Below, piece by piece: positions 44,014-53,822 of a DNA stretch of 64,000 bases (positions within the stretch are counted from its first letter, which is position 1; the number at the start of each line of letters is the position of its first letter). The stretch is from contig OZ010599.1 in assembly GCA_963932145.1 (NCBI GenBank), forward strand, positions 42,614,542-42,678,541, read 5' to 3'. Position numbers and translations under genes: made by a program. Under the pieces are notes generated by a model that had not been told where the DNA came from, did no database searches, and saw only the letters and a program-made list of their open reading frames with translations. Source of the DNA: Acanthosepion lycidas (taxonomy: Eukaryota > Mollusca > Cephalopoda > Sepiida > Sepiidae).

Positions 44014-44500
44014 GACTTTGCCTGTCCAGGGCATTTTCGTGTCTACTATCCAAATGTTCATGCTTGTTTTCAGATTTATAACTATTACAAGGCAACTCAG
44101 CTTATTTGCATAGAATATACTGATATATAGTGTTTCACATAATAAAAACGTACAAATCATAAGTTATTTACACTACGTTCTGTGTATCACGTGTGATGCA
44201 TAGGTTTTTATTATGTGAAACATTTAAATATCAGCACATTCTATTTGCCAAATAAGCAGAGTTGCCTTGCAATAGTTATAAATCTGAAAACAAGCAAGCG
44301 TCCTTTAATCATATATGATGCACAAAATATTAGATTAGGCCTTTCCTCAGTCGTCCTGCTCAATAGTAGACTCTTTTTTTTAAGCGGCCTTAGTTTTACC
44401 ACTCTTTTAAAATCATGGCTGGTGTGCACCACATATATTGCACGGACGTGGAAATTACATATCCTATGTATCACATATGGTGCGCAGGACAGGCAAAAGG
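44014..44500. mobile_element. TTAA-flanked inverted-repeat element (piggyBac-like)
   Basis: TTAA at 44010-44013 and 44501-44504 bracket ends that share TTTGCCTGTCC in inverted orientation. Inside, arms of about 90 bp (44059-44149 and 44202-44300) are inverted copies that include TTTCAGATTTATAACTATT and GTTTCACATAATAAAAAC. Related TATCACRTRTGRTGC words recur at 44186 and 44468. The open frames of 77-102 codons are non-transposase. Confidence 0.65.
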
Positions 44501-44504
44501 TTAA

Positions 44505-45264
44505 GGATTTTATAATATTGTAGTTTTTTTAGTTTAAGCCGGATATACATACACGCATTAAAATACCCTTCGTACTTTATTTTGAAAATGTTTAAACTAT
44601 CCGATTATTACCATCTGAGCTCCTATTAAAATCTGTATTTAAAACAAACCAAAATATTAACTTTTCTTCCTATCTACATTTAAATTTTACAATCATAAAA
44701 ATCGACTGCATCATTTATTCTTAAAAAATTCTTTAAAAAAAAAGAAGAAAAAAACGATCATGCACACATTCCAGGCTAACGGTGCTTAACCATGTGTATA
44801 TCGACATTACCAACTCACTGTAGTTATAACTAAGCCTGCCGAACGTGTTGAGTGATTTATTTTTAAGCTGGTCAGTGCTTACGTACGTGTCTGCACGGAC
44901 GATTTCCCACTGTGAGGAGATGAGTGAACAATTACGTTTGAAATTCCTTGCTACTCCAGGGCATTTCTTTTTACGTGGTTGCGTGCTTCCCAGACAAGTC
45001 AGACGGGTGGAAGGAAAGGAGACAGAAAGTCGGCTGTTGCGGCTCACCCAGTAATGACGTTGCTCTTTTAAACAAGGTCAACTCCTCTAGTGCGGACACG
45101 TCCATTTATCGTCAGTTCAATGCCGTAAACTCAGCCATAACCAAACTGAGTCATCATGCAGTGTTGATTCATATATCTACACTGTATAAACGCTCTATCT
45201 CAGTAGCGAGCACTTTTGTCATATAACAAATTTTAAACAATATTATAAAAGCATATTTTAGAGA
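44505..45264. other. Unassigned DNA
   Basis: Includes a moderately GC-balanced part at 44830-45220 with frames of 69-104 codons that resemble nothing known to me. Confidence 0.4.
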
Positions 45265-45402
45265 AATCTATGACAAAGTGGAAATAGTTTTTCGTGTGAC
45301 GCATTTCGTCCTTTAGGACTTCATTGTACTCTAAATGAAGTCTGATGAAGCTCTAAAAGACAGAATGCGTGACATGAAATATTTTCCACTTTGCCGTAGA
45401 TT
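45265..45402. ncRNA. Palindrome of two hammerhead-like cores
   Basis: Arms 45265-45325 and 45334-45402 are inverted copies. The plus strand has CTGATGA (45342-45348), AGCTCTAAAAGAC, AGAATGCGTGAC. The minus strand of the left arm has AAGTCCTAAAGGACGAAATG then CGTC: an intact stem II (GUCC/GGAC), the GAAA box and a short AUGCGU stem III before C. Each arm has lost a different part of the core, so a common intact ancestor is implied. Activity now is unlikely. Confidence 0.5.
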
Positions 45403-45510
45403 ATAATAAAATTGTTTTCAGAAATTGTCCTTGAAATATTCAAATTTCTATATCATTCCCTCACACAGACACAGGCACAAACACATACACTACAGTACAC
45501 ACGTATATAT

Positions 45511-45560
45511 CAGTACTGTGCAAAAGTAAGTGAACCTCTAAGGTAATATTTTAACGCTAA
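45511..45560 (+). repeat. Isolated Tc1-type terminus
   Basis: CAGTACTGTGCAAAAGTAAG then TGAACCTCTAAGGTAATATT is nearly the same as the outer terminal sequence of the Tc1-like element starting at 45786. No matching right end is visible, so it is a stray end of another copy. Confidence 0.6.
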
Positions 45561-45654
45561 GCGTTCTTGTATCTTCAAAATTGTAACCGACGTGTGTTGC
45601 CTTTCTTCACCCTACTCATATATACAAGACCCCCATTAATAAAATCATTATATT

Positions 45655-45783
45655 AGTCTCAGGAAGTACTTTTGACGGACGAAACGAATAGCATTATTTT
45701 ATTTTTTTACACCTTGTCAATCAATTACCCGCTATTAGTCTGATTATCATATCAATTAGTCATAATTATCTGTCTACATGATC
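45655..45783. repeat. Outer inverted repeat, left arm
   Basis: It pairs with 47381-47505 over about 125 bp (shared GAAGTACTTT, GGACGAAA, ATAGCATTATTTTATTT, TTGTCA.TCAATTACC, ATTAGTCTGAT, ATCTGTCTA). The two arms meet at the Tc1-like element, which lies where the loop of this palindrome was. Confidence 0.75.
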
Positions 45784-45785
45784 TA

Positions 45786-47378
45786 CAGTGCTGCGCAAAT
45801 GTAAGTGAATCCCTAAGATAATATTTTAAAAATAATTAAACTTATAATTCATTGCGAAAAACCTTTATTAAACGAATTACAAGCACTTTCAAACATTTTT
45901 ATCAAGCCGGAATAAAAAATATTAATTAAAAATTAGAATGTGCAAAAGTAAATGAACCCTTATCTTTACACAATGTATTTTTGTTTTACATGGTTGCCAG
46001 TGCAGATAATTTGTGTGCACGGGAAAAAAGCCCCAAAATGATACGTGTTCATTTTTTTTTTTTTTTTTTGTAAGCTGTGTATACCGCAGTCAACCAATAT
46101 ACCCCATTGTGTATGCAAAATGGTGCAGTTAGAGACTAAATTAAAAAAAAATATGCCAAGATCAAAAGAACTTCCTGAGGCTTTAAAAATCGCATAGTTA
46201 AAGCCTATAATGGTGGAGAAACTTGAAAAAGGCGGTAAAATTATTTGGAATGCACGTCTCCACTTTGCGACAAGTCATTTATAATGGAAGGCGTTTGGTA
46301 TGACGACATCGCAATCAAGAAGCGACCTTTCGCGAAAAATAACTGCAAAAGCAAGTAGACATCTATAGAGTTCGGCAAGCCCTGGCGAATCCTGCTGTGA
46401 CCTCTACGGTTCTCCAACGCTCCCTGGCAAATGTCAGAATCAATCTACAGTGCAATGAAATCTGAACGATACTGGTCTTCATGGAAGAATGCCTAGAAAA
46501 AGTCACTGCTTACGAAAAAGCACAAACAAGCTCGTTGCAACTATACCAAAGCTCATATTTTAAGCTCGAAACGTTCTGGCAAAGGGTTTATGGTCGGATG
46601 AGACCAAATTAGAGCTTTTGGAGAGGAACGTTAGGCGGTATGTCTGGTGAGCACCTAATACGGCTTTTGAAAAGAAAAACATGGTGCCAACAGTTAAACA
46701 TGGCGGTGAATGCATTATGATTTGAGGGTACTTTAATGCAGCTGGGGCAATGCAAAAATAATACGCATTGACAGCACAATAGACGCTGCAAGATATCAAG
46801 CAATTTTAAACGAAAGTATCTTACCCTCTGTTCGAAAGTTGCATTTAGGTCAGCTCTGAATCTTCCAACAGGACAATGATCGGAAACATCAAAGCAAATC
46901 CACAAAAGAATAGCTTCAAAAAAAGAACTTTCAAGTCTTGGAAAGGCCTAGTCAAAGTTCTGATCCAGGCCAAATGGAAATCTGTGGTTCAAGTTGAAGA
47001 AGGCAGTACAAGCAATAAACCCATGCAATATCGAGCAATTGTGGGAGTTTTGACCAAAAGAATGGTCAAAAATTGATGCTCACTACTGCCAGAAACTTCT
47101 TTAAAATTATAGAAAAGGCTGGTCGTCGTTGTCACCTCAAAAGAAGGAGTCGCCAAATATTAAATATAAAGGTTCACTTACTTTTGCACATCTTAATTTT
47201 TAATCTTTAAATAATATTTTTATTCCAGCTTGATAAATTTTTTGAAACTGATTGTAATTCGTTTAATAAAAGTTTTTCTTAATGAATATATTGTTTAATT
47301 AATATTTGTCGATGGAAAAAAATAGGAAATTTAAAAAAAATATTATCTTAAGGGTTCACTTACTTTTGCGCCGCACTG
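45786..47378 (+). mobile_element. Tc1-like transposon with IR/DR termini
   Basis: 1.59 kb, flanked by TA (45784-45785 and 47379-47380). Each end has about 190 bp of inverted repeat carrying two direct repeats. On the left, GCGCAAATGTAAGTGAATCC is the outer repeat and TGTGCAAAAGTAAATGAACC the inner. The complements lie at about 47350 and 47175. This IR/DR layout is known from some Tc1-like elements such as Sleeping Beauty relatives. Confidence 0.88.
46121..47160 (+). pseudogene. Tc1-like transposase relic
   Basis: In successive frames: MPRSKELPEALKIA (HTH region), KAFGMTTSQSRSDLSRKITA (linker), TGLHGRMPRKS, then LWSDETKLELLERNVRRYVW with the first catalytic Asp, NTAFEKKNMVPTVKHGGECI, IFQQDNDRKH-equivalent sequence near 46870 with the second Asp, and SQSPD-like sequence near 46950. 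Stops and frameshifts occur throughout, so no transposase can be made. Confidence 0.8.
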
Positions 47379-47380
47379 TA

Positions 47381-47505
47381 GACAGATAAATACATAAGTA
47401 ACTATGTATATCAGACTAATAAAAGGTAATTGAATGACAAGATAAAAATATAAAATAAAATAATGCTATCCTTTTCGTCCTTCGAAAGTACTTCCTCAGC
47501 ACTAG
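47381..47505. repeat. Outer inverted repeat, right arm
   Basis: The complement of 45655-45783. Its minus strand reads CTGAGGAAGTACTTTCGAAG then GACGAAAAGG, which fits CUGANGA, a stem II with one mismatch, and GAAA: a hammerhead-like core. Confidence 0.7.
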
Positions 47506-47509
47506 ATTG

Positions 47510-47720
47510 GTAACTAGGTTTCATAATTTTACTGTCCAAATTGCGAGAAGTAAGCCTAAATTCTATTCTAATAGTTTCTTCTCTCGCATGGGGAACTCTC
47601 TTCTAGCTTCTTGCTTTTCTTCAGCTACGATCGTCAAAAAATGAAATGCAACGTCAATCGGCATCTTCTGTCTTTTTGAATGCCGTCTTTCTCTTCAGAA
47701 ATATTTTCTCAGTTTCTGTA
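47510..47720 (+). pseudogene. Jockey/CR1-like LINE C-terminal fragment
   Basis: The plus-strand frames read KFYSNSFFSRMGNSLLASCF and NATSIGIFCL, equal to the FKSNVNRY end of the ORF family. Truncated at both ends. Confidence 0.6.
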
Positions 47721-48028
47721 ACTACCAGTAAGCCACTGTGTTTTAGTGATTTACGGCTTTCCTGGTGATAATTTGAATAAAATAAAAACAAAAATTAAAA
47801 AGTTTTTTGCAATATACTAAAATGCTATATAATGAAATAGAAACATTTAATGATGTATAAAATGACACTTGTGATATAAATAATAATACAGAAATGTTTT
47901 TATTTGATTCTACTTATCTGATCAATAAATCGATTTGTTTTTTTATGGGCTTATCTTAACCAATCAAATCCAGTTTTGTCATCTGATATGATTAGGATAA
48001 TTATTTCTTACCTTTCAGCAATGGCAAG
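47721..48028. other. AT-rich DNA without a recognised gene
   Basis: Nothing recognised. Confidence 0.4.
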
Positions 48029-48029
48029 C

Positions 48030-48460
48030 AAAACCTGCCACCAAGACTGCTAGCCCCTTGCTACTCTTTCATTATTTTCATGGCAAATGTTCAGGCGAAC
48101 TATATTCCTTGGTTCCACCAGTCCAGACCTGACATTCACAGCTAGGACATGTCGGGCCACGTACACAGAGTAAACTCATGCTCATTCCCTTCCTTTTCCA
48201 TTGTTGAGAGGTAAGATCCATTCAGATAGCTTATTCCTCAGAAATTTTGTAATGTGGAAGGGACTTTCGAGAGGATGATTCCCTGACCATCACAATTTTA
48301 ACCTCTTCAAGTTGAGGGTCAACCGTTATCTATCCTACATATCCTCATAATATGCAACACTTGAACACCTTGAACATCCACATTTAGTAAATCTCTACCT
48401 TGAGTGGCACTTGGCCTTGTACTTGGCGAACAATATCAAAAATAAAATAAAATAATATCT
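48030..48460 (+). pseudogene. Jockey/CR1-like LINE C-terminal relic, RLPRG subfamily
   Basis: DNA blocks TATTTTCATGGCAAATGTTC, TTCCTTGGTTCCACCAG, ACAGAGTAAACTCATGCTC and TCACAATTTTAACCTCTTCA then the tail TCTCTACCTTGAGTGGCACT and TTGGCCTTGTACTTGG parallel 40930-41300 and 52600-52925. Ends in A-rich AATAAAATAAAATAA. Confidence 0.65.
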
Positions 48461-49678
48461 CTTATAGTCTAATGATAATAGCCATGAATACGAAAGCTTC
48501 ATGTAATCTATGGACTATAGATTTACTAAACCGCTTATGGTTGCACATGTTAAAAAATGATTTGTATTGCCGATAGAGAGGACCAAGGCGGAATGTCTCT
48601 TTGTGGGAGAGGCAAGTGATCCGAAGGATGGGGAGAGGCGGTGGGTTATGGAGTTGATGCTAGCATCGGGGTTGTTGACTGAGTTCGCTAGTGGTAACGG
48701 TGACAGCTTGCCTACGACTGATATTCGGTGTCGCGAGCGGCATCCTTTTAAGCAGTCATGGTGGATACATTTTTTGCCATGTTTTTGTTTTAGCGGAAAC
48801 GTCCGTGATTGGCGCTTTTTAAATTATATTTTGTTTTTTTGGTGGAGGGTTGTTTTGTGACCCGAATGTAATAGTCAAAGCCGCTGTGTAGAGAGCAACT
48901 TTTTTTTTCTTTTTTTTTTTTTGCTTTCGTAGCATTCACATCTGGCGAACAGGTATTGATGCTGAGAGAATCAGAAAGAGATCTAATTTGAAGCAGAGTA
49001 TGCAGATTGTTCTCCTGTATAATGGCTTTCAAAGGATTAATTAATCCATCCGTGCATGGTTCTGTCATTAGCTTCTTGAGACACAAGAAACAATTTCAAT
49101 ACAAATGTTCAGATACTTTTCCAGAAAAGTGAAACGTACAACGCCTCCTTTAAATTCTTTTTTTTAAAATGATAATAAATGAAGTCAGCATTTGACTTGT
49201 AGTGTGTTTTATAATGTACGAAAGAGATTAAAATATTTTGTGCGAACAGAGTGCTGTGTCTTATGTCGATAAAAACAAGTGGAGATCGCAGATTTTACAA
49301 AAACTTTGTTTTTCTTTTTCAAATTTTTAGTTTTGCACTCAGCATGAGATCACGAGTCAATATTTACTAAGCTTAGTTTATTCTGACACAAACTCGCCAG
49401 TATGGAGCACCCAGTGAGAATCGATCTCACGGTTGAATTGCAGATCTTTCACCTTTCGGTTCTTATTTTCTACCACGTGAGTCAACACCTGCCAGAACTA
49501 AAATTTACATCCGAAAGGAATCACATAGCACCGGTTCACGTGGTTACGTCACAGACCGGTGAAACCTGTATTCTTCAGCGATGTTTTTCCGTTAATTAAA
49601 AAAATCCAAAAAAAAAACATATTTCAGAAATTAATTTATCGCGTGAAAATACCGGTTAAAAAACAAACTCATTTATCA

Positions 49679-49680
<2 letters not shown>
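48461..49680. other. Unassigned DNA with a SINE-like fragment
   Basis: 48570-48760 is GC-richer with a 97-codon frame that matches nothing known. 49392-49500 on the minus strand has a tRNA-like block (GTGAGATCGATTCTCACTGG then GTGCTCCATAC), related to 60077-60200. The rest is AT-rich. Confidence 0.45.

Positions 49681-49735
<55 letters not shown>
49681..49735. repeat. (TA)n microsatellite, Tc1 target
   Basis: A TA run that ends at the left terminus of a Tc1-like element, a family that inserts at TA. Confidence 0.95.
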
Positions 49736-49740
<5 letters not shown>

Positions 49741-50975
49741 GTTGGGCAAAATAATTGGAACAGTTGCAAAATCCACTCCTATATTTCAAAACCTATTATA
49801 TTAAGAACTTTAACCAAAACTTCATAATTGCAGGTTATATCTATTATAAATACGTTTATTTATCTAATTTACTGCCTTTGTCTTATTTATTTTTAGAATT
49901 TAGTAAAATTTAAGCTAAATGCATGACCCCTCCAAGTTCAAAAAAGAGCAAATTGTTGGAGCTCGCATGGCAGGAGCCTCGATCACTAAGCTTGTTGACC
50001 TGTTGGGTTTTTCAAGTGCTACCATATCAAGAACACTGATGCAATTCGAGAAACAGGACAAGACCTCTAGCAACCGTAGCAATTCAGGCCGGACTTGCAA
50101 ACTTACTGACAGGGACTGACGTGCATTGAAACGCAATATGGCAAAAAATCATCGGACAAATGCGGCCAAAGTGACTGCTGAGTTGAATAACTATCTGAAT
50201 AGTTCAGTTTCTACTAAAACTGTTCACTGTGAGTTCCATAAGGCTGCATATCATGGAAGAGCCGTTGTGAGGAAACCTCTTCTCTCCACTCGCAACATTC
50301 AAAAGAGGTGCAGAGATCACAATGCTTGGTCTGCAGACCAATGGAAGCAAGTCATATTATCAAACAAGTCCAGTTTTTCTCTTTTCCCAACTTCACGGTG
50401 AGTTTATGTGAAGAGGCAGCCCAAAGAAGCTTACAACCCTGACTGCCTTCTTCCAACAGTGAAGCATAGAGGTGGATCAGTGATAGTTTGGGCCGCCATA
50501 TCATGGAAATGCCTCAGTCCAATAGTTGCCCTGCATAGTAGAATCAACAGCAAAGATTACCTGAACATTTGGGAGATCATGTTCATCCAAGACTTTATTC
50601 CCTGATGGTGACTGCATCTTCCAAGACGATAATACATACCACTCATGTGGTTAAGAATTGGTATGAAGAGCATGAAAGTGAGCTAGAACACATGGAGTGG
50701 CCTCCCCAATCTCGAGATATCAATATTATTGAACATTTGTGGTGCATTTTGGAGCAACAATTTAGGAGCCGCTATCCTCCACCGTCGTGTCGTAAAGAGC
50801 TGGAGATGGTTTTAATGGAAGAAAGACTGAAAATTCCTCTGGATGAAGTCAGGAAGCTGTATGATTCCATTCCTAGACGTATAAAAGTTGTCTGTGAGGC
50901 TAAAGGAGGACCGACTCCATATTAAAAAAAATGTTCTTTGAATTTAAGTGTTCTAATTATTTTGTACAACCCCTG
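49736..50975 (+). mobile_element. Tc1-like transposon
   Basis: Termini TGGGTTGGGCAAAATAATTG (from 49738) and the complement of AGGGGTTGTACAAAATAATT (ending 50975) give imperfect inverted repeats of about 27 bp, flanked by TA. Length 1.24 kb. The transposase inside is defective. Confidence 0.85.
49919..50925 (+). pseudogene. Tc1-like transposase, defective
   Basis: The order is: HTH region QIVGARMAGASITKLVDLLG then FSSATISRTL; linker STRNIQKRCRDHNAW; first catalytic block WKQVILSNKSSFSLF; KHRGGSVIVWAAISW; FQDDNTYH near 50620 (second Asp); SRDINIIEHLW near 50715 (third Asp); C-terminal VRKLYDSIPRRIKVVCEAKG. The first catalytic Asp is Asn (AAC at 50363). Stops after residue 66 and at 50402, and a frameshift near 50600, also inactivate it. 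Despite this it is better preserved than the other transposases here. Confidence 0.85.
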
Positions 50976-51359
50976 TATATGTGTGTGCGTGTTTGTGTGT
51001 CTGTGTCGTTTTCCATTTGTGTTGTTCGCTTGTATTTCTTTGAAATCATAAAAAATGCTTTAAAAGTTAAACTATGAAAGCGGCAGAGAGTCAAATGGTC
51101 GTGTGGGGGTTAAGTACTAAATAAATTTTGTATAATTTTCAACTACAAAACATACCTTTTTCTTTGTTGTCGTTATTTCAAAAGAAGTGTTTAAATCGCT
51201 GCTAATTTAAAAACTCAAATGATTATTTCCTTTACTTTTGCCAACAAAAATGTAAAAAATGTTTCATCTACATAAACGTATTGTATTAAGTGGGTTTTAA
51301 ACGATCTGTTTCATCGTATGAAAGTTTATATTCGTTCCTGTAATTAAAGTATATAGAAG
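50976..51359. other. AT-rich DNA without a recognised gene
   Basis: A short (TG)n-like run near 50978-51003, otherwise nothing. Confidence 0.45.
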
Positions 51360-51995
51360 GGTGGTTGCTGAAAAGTTCTCGAACAAACCAAGATGTGATT
51401 TCAAAAGATTCTCACATCTAATTTATTTACTAGGAAAGTTGGTCCTCTGTGTCGTGCTAGACAATTTTTCTCACTTGAATCTATCTTACATATTTATAAT
51501 AAGTCTACCATTCATCCATGTTTAGAATATTGCTGCCATATATGGTCTGGTAATCCTGCTATATATTTAGAGATCTTTGATAAAATCCAAAAAAGAATGT
51601 CATTGGTTCTGACCTGACATCTCGGCTTCGGTCATTTTCTCACCGCCGCAATGTAGCTTCCCTGTGACTTTTCTATAAATAATTTCATGCTATTTTTCTC
51701 GTCTATGGTACATAGATTCTATGAATTTAAGCGCATTACTAGATTGGTGGCAAGATCTCATCAATTTACAGTTGAAATGTCTAGATGTAACCGTAAGTTC
51801 TATGTTAAGAGTTTCTTTTTTCGAACTTCTCGCTTGTGGAACTCTCTTCTGGCTTATTGGTTTCCAGTCAAGCTTGATCTTCAAAAATTTAAATGCAATA
51901 TCAATCGTTACTGTCTATCGTCAAAATTACCGTTATTTTATTGTTCTCGCTCCTTAATGTTTTTACCTTATTACCTTGCTTGGGGTGAAGAACTT
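51360..51995 (+). pseudogene. Jockey/CR1-like LINE C-terminal relic
   Basis: Translated blocks in order: KVGPLCRARQFFSLESILHI, YNKSTIHPCLEYCCHIWSG, FDKIQKRM, then a frameshift, HRFYEFKRITRLVARSHQFT, TSRLWNSLLAYWFPVKLDLQ and KFKCNINRYCLSS, then the tail CTTGCTTGGGGTGAAG. The best preserved C terminus of this family in the window. All upstream domains are absent. Confidence 0.78.
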
Positions 51996-52081
51996 TCCCA
52001 GTATCCCTTTGTATTGATGCATACAATGAAAATATTAATTGCTTCAACAAGAACACTGAAACGCACCAATTTTTCTATATA

Positions 52082-52258
52082 CAGTGTAACTCGGATATAA
52101 GAGACCCGGATATAAGAGAAACCCTGATATAAGAGAGATTTTATCTGGTCCCAAATTAGAGCCTGAGTTAATGTATATAAATTAGACCCGGATATGAGAA
52201 ACCCGGATATAAGAAACCTCTCTGGTCCCGACAACTCTCTTATATCCGGGTTACACTG
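52082..52258. mobile_element. pogo/Tigger-type MITE, copy 3
   Basis: 177 bp from CAGTGTAACTCGGATATAAG to the complement, flanked by TA (52080-52081, 52259-52260). It shares the middle GGTCCCAAATTAGAG-type block with copy 1 (13731 region, inverted). Confidence 0.82.
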
Positions 52259-52439
52259 TACAACACCACGAAAGTCCCCGCTCTCTTTGCTCACCCTGCT
52301 TTAAAATTACTGCTATCGCACGCAATCAGTCATTTCATAAAAATATCTTATCCCTCGATGTATTATTTTTACAAGTAGAGTCTGATATTTCAGAATTTTT
52401 ATTTTCAAAGAAGTCACTTGAATTTTTGCTTGTTTCATA

Positions 52440-52919
52440 AAATATCTATCATTAGATATGGCATTATTCCTCGAAGAAGTAGTAGCTACCCAGACCGCAC
52501 ATTCCAGCCTCGATAGAGTCCAAAAGGGTCTCCAAGTCCTTGTAGGTAACGAATTATTTTCCGCACGCTTCTCTATCGCTACTTTACGGAAAGTACTCGG
52601 AAGAACTACATTCCTTGGTTCAGCCAGTTGTAGCCTTCACCGGAATGACCAGCAATGCCGTATACCTTGTAGCAAACCACCCACATTCCTTTCGTATTCC
52701 ATCGGTGAGAAGTAAGTTCCACTCGAAAAGCTTCTTCCTGCAAACCATTGCTTTGTGGAACCGACTCCCAAGAGGATGTTTCCTCGATCACTACACTCTT
52801 AACCTATTCAAGTCATGAGTTAACTGTTATCTTCCCCTCCTATCCGTATAAACTGCCTCCTCACGTAACCCTCTACCTCAAGTGGCCACCGATCCTTGTA
52901 CAGAGTGAGCCTTACCGTA

Positions 52920-52920
<1 letters not shown>
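52440..52920 (+). pseudogene. Jockey/CR1-like LINE C-terminal relic, RLPRG subfamily
   Basis: The plus-strand frames give SSLDRVQKGLQVLVGNELFS, then HPHSFRIPSVRSKFHSKSFF and ALWNRLPRGCFLDHYTLNLF, then the tail AACCCTCTACCTCAAGTGGC. Two frameshifts separate the pieces. Confidence 0.7.

Positions 52921-52921
<1 letters not shown>

Positions 52922-52953
<32 letters not shown>
52922..52953. repeat. (TA)n microsatellite at LINE tail
   Basis: A TA run between the LINE tail and a perfect hairpin. Confidence 0.95.
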
Positions 52954-52959
<6 letters not shown>

Positions 52960-53040
52960 GGCTTAAACACTAATATTCCATGGTCATAATTTATTCCATT
53001 GGAATTATGACCATGGAATATTAGTGTTTAAGCCTTTTTA
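52954..53040. repeat. Perfect 38-bp-arm hairpin
   Basis: The left arm 52954-52991 and right arm 53003-53040 are exact complements across all 38 positions, with the 11-nt spacer TATTCCATTGG. Arms begin TAAAAAGGCTTAAACACTAA. It could be a young palindromic MITE, a template-switch inversion or a small-RNA precursor. Confidence 0.9.
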
Positions 53041-53107
53041 TTATATTCTTACTCTGTCCTGGACATTGAGTTCTACCTGGATTCTATCCTCTTGGAATTA
53101 TTTTTCA

Positions 53108-53112
53108 TACAA

Positions 53113-53147
<35 letters not shown>

Positions 53148-53230
53148 TATTTATATATTTTAGATATATCATTACATATGTATGTGTATATTTACCACTA
53201 ATATTATCTATCTATCTATCTATCTATCTA

Positions 53231-53270
<40 letters not shown>
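53108..53270. repeat. TATG / ATCT / TA microsatellites
   Basis: A (TATG)n run near 53118-53150, (ATCT)n at 53200-53230 and (TA)n to 53270. Confidence 0.9.
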
Positions 53271-53822
53271 CACAAGGAATGTCTGAAATTTCAGAATTTT
53301 CATTTTCATCAGTTTCATTTAAATATCTATCTTTAGATATAGCGCTAGTTCTAAATGTATTAGTATCACAAACGTCTGATTGCAACAGACGTCTCTTTGT
53401 CTCTGCTCGTAACAAGTGCAAGCGTGTCCTCAATGAAGCGAAGATATTGTTTGCTGATAGAATGACACAACCTAAAGCATCTCGCAGGTTCGGTTCTAGA
53501 GATTATTGGCGGCTCTGCAAGAGTGTGCTGAACTACAGAAAATCCTATTCAATCAATTTGAAGTCCTGACATCTACAGCTGATAAGGTGAAATGCTTTGC
53601 TCGGAAATTCTCTTCCAACTCAACACTCGCCTCATCTGGAGTAGTCACATCTGATTTTCTCCCTAGAACTGGGGCTATATTGAGTGATATGCGCATTACT
53701 TTGTCACTGATCTCGGACATCATTTCTAGAGTAGACTCCCATAAAGCAAGCGGAGGTGACAGGATACTAGCAGTTGTCCTAAATAAATGTGCTCCCGAGC
53801 AGGGTTCAGTTCTCTCCAAATG

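Noticed and set aside
48567..48860. 97-codon frame in a GC-richer patch
   Set aside because: No recognisable motif and no repeat partner; could be any decayed sequence.
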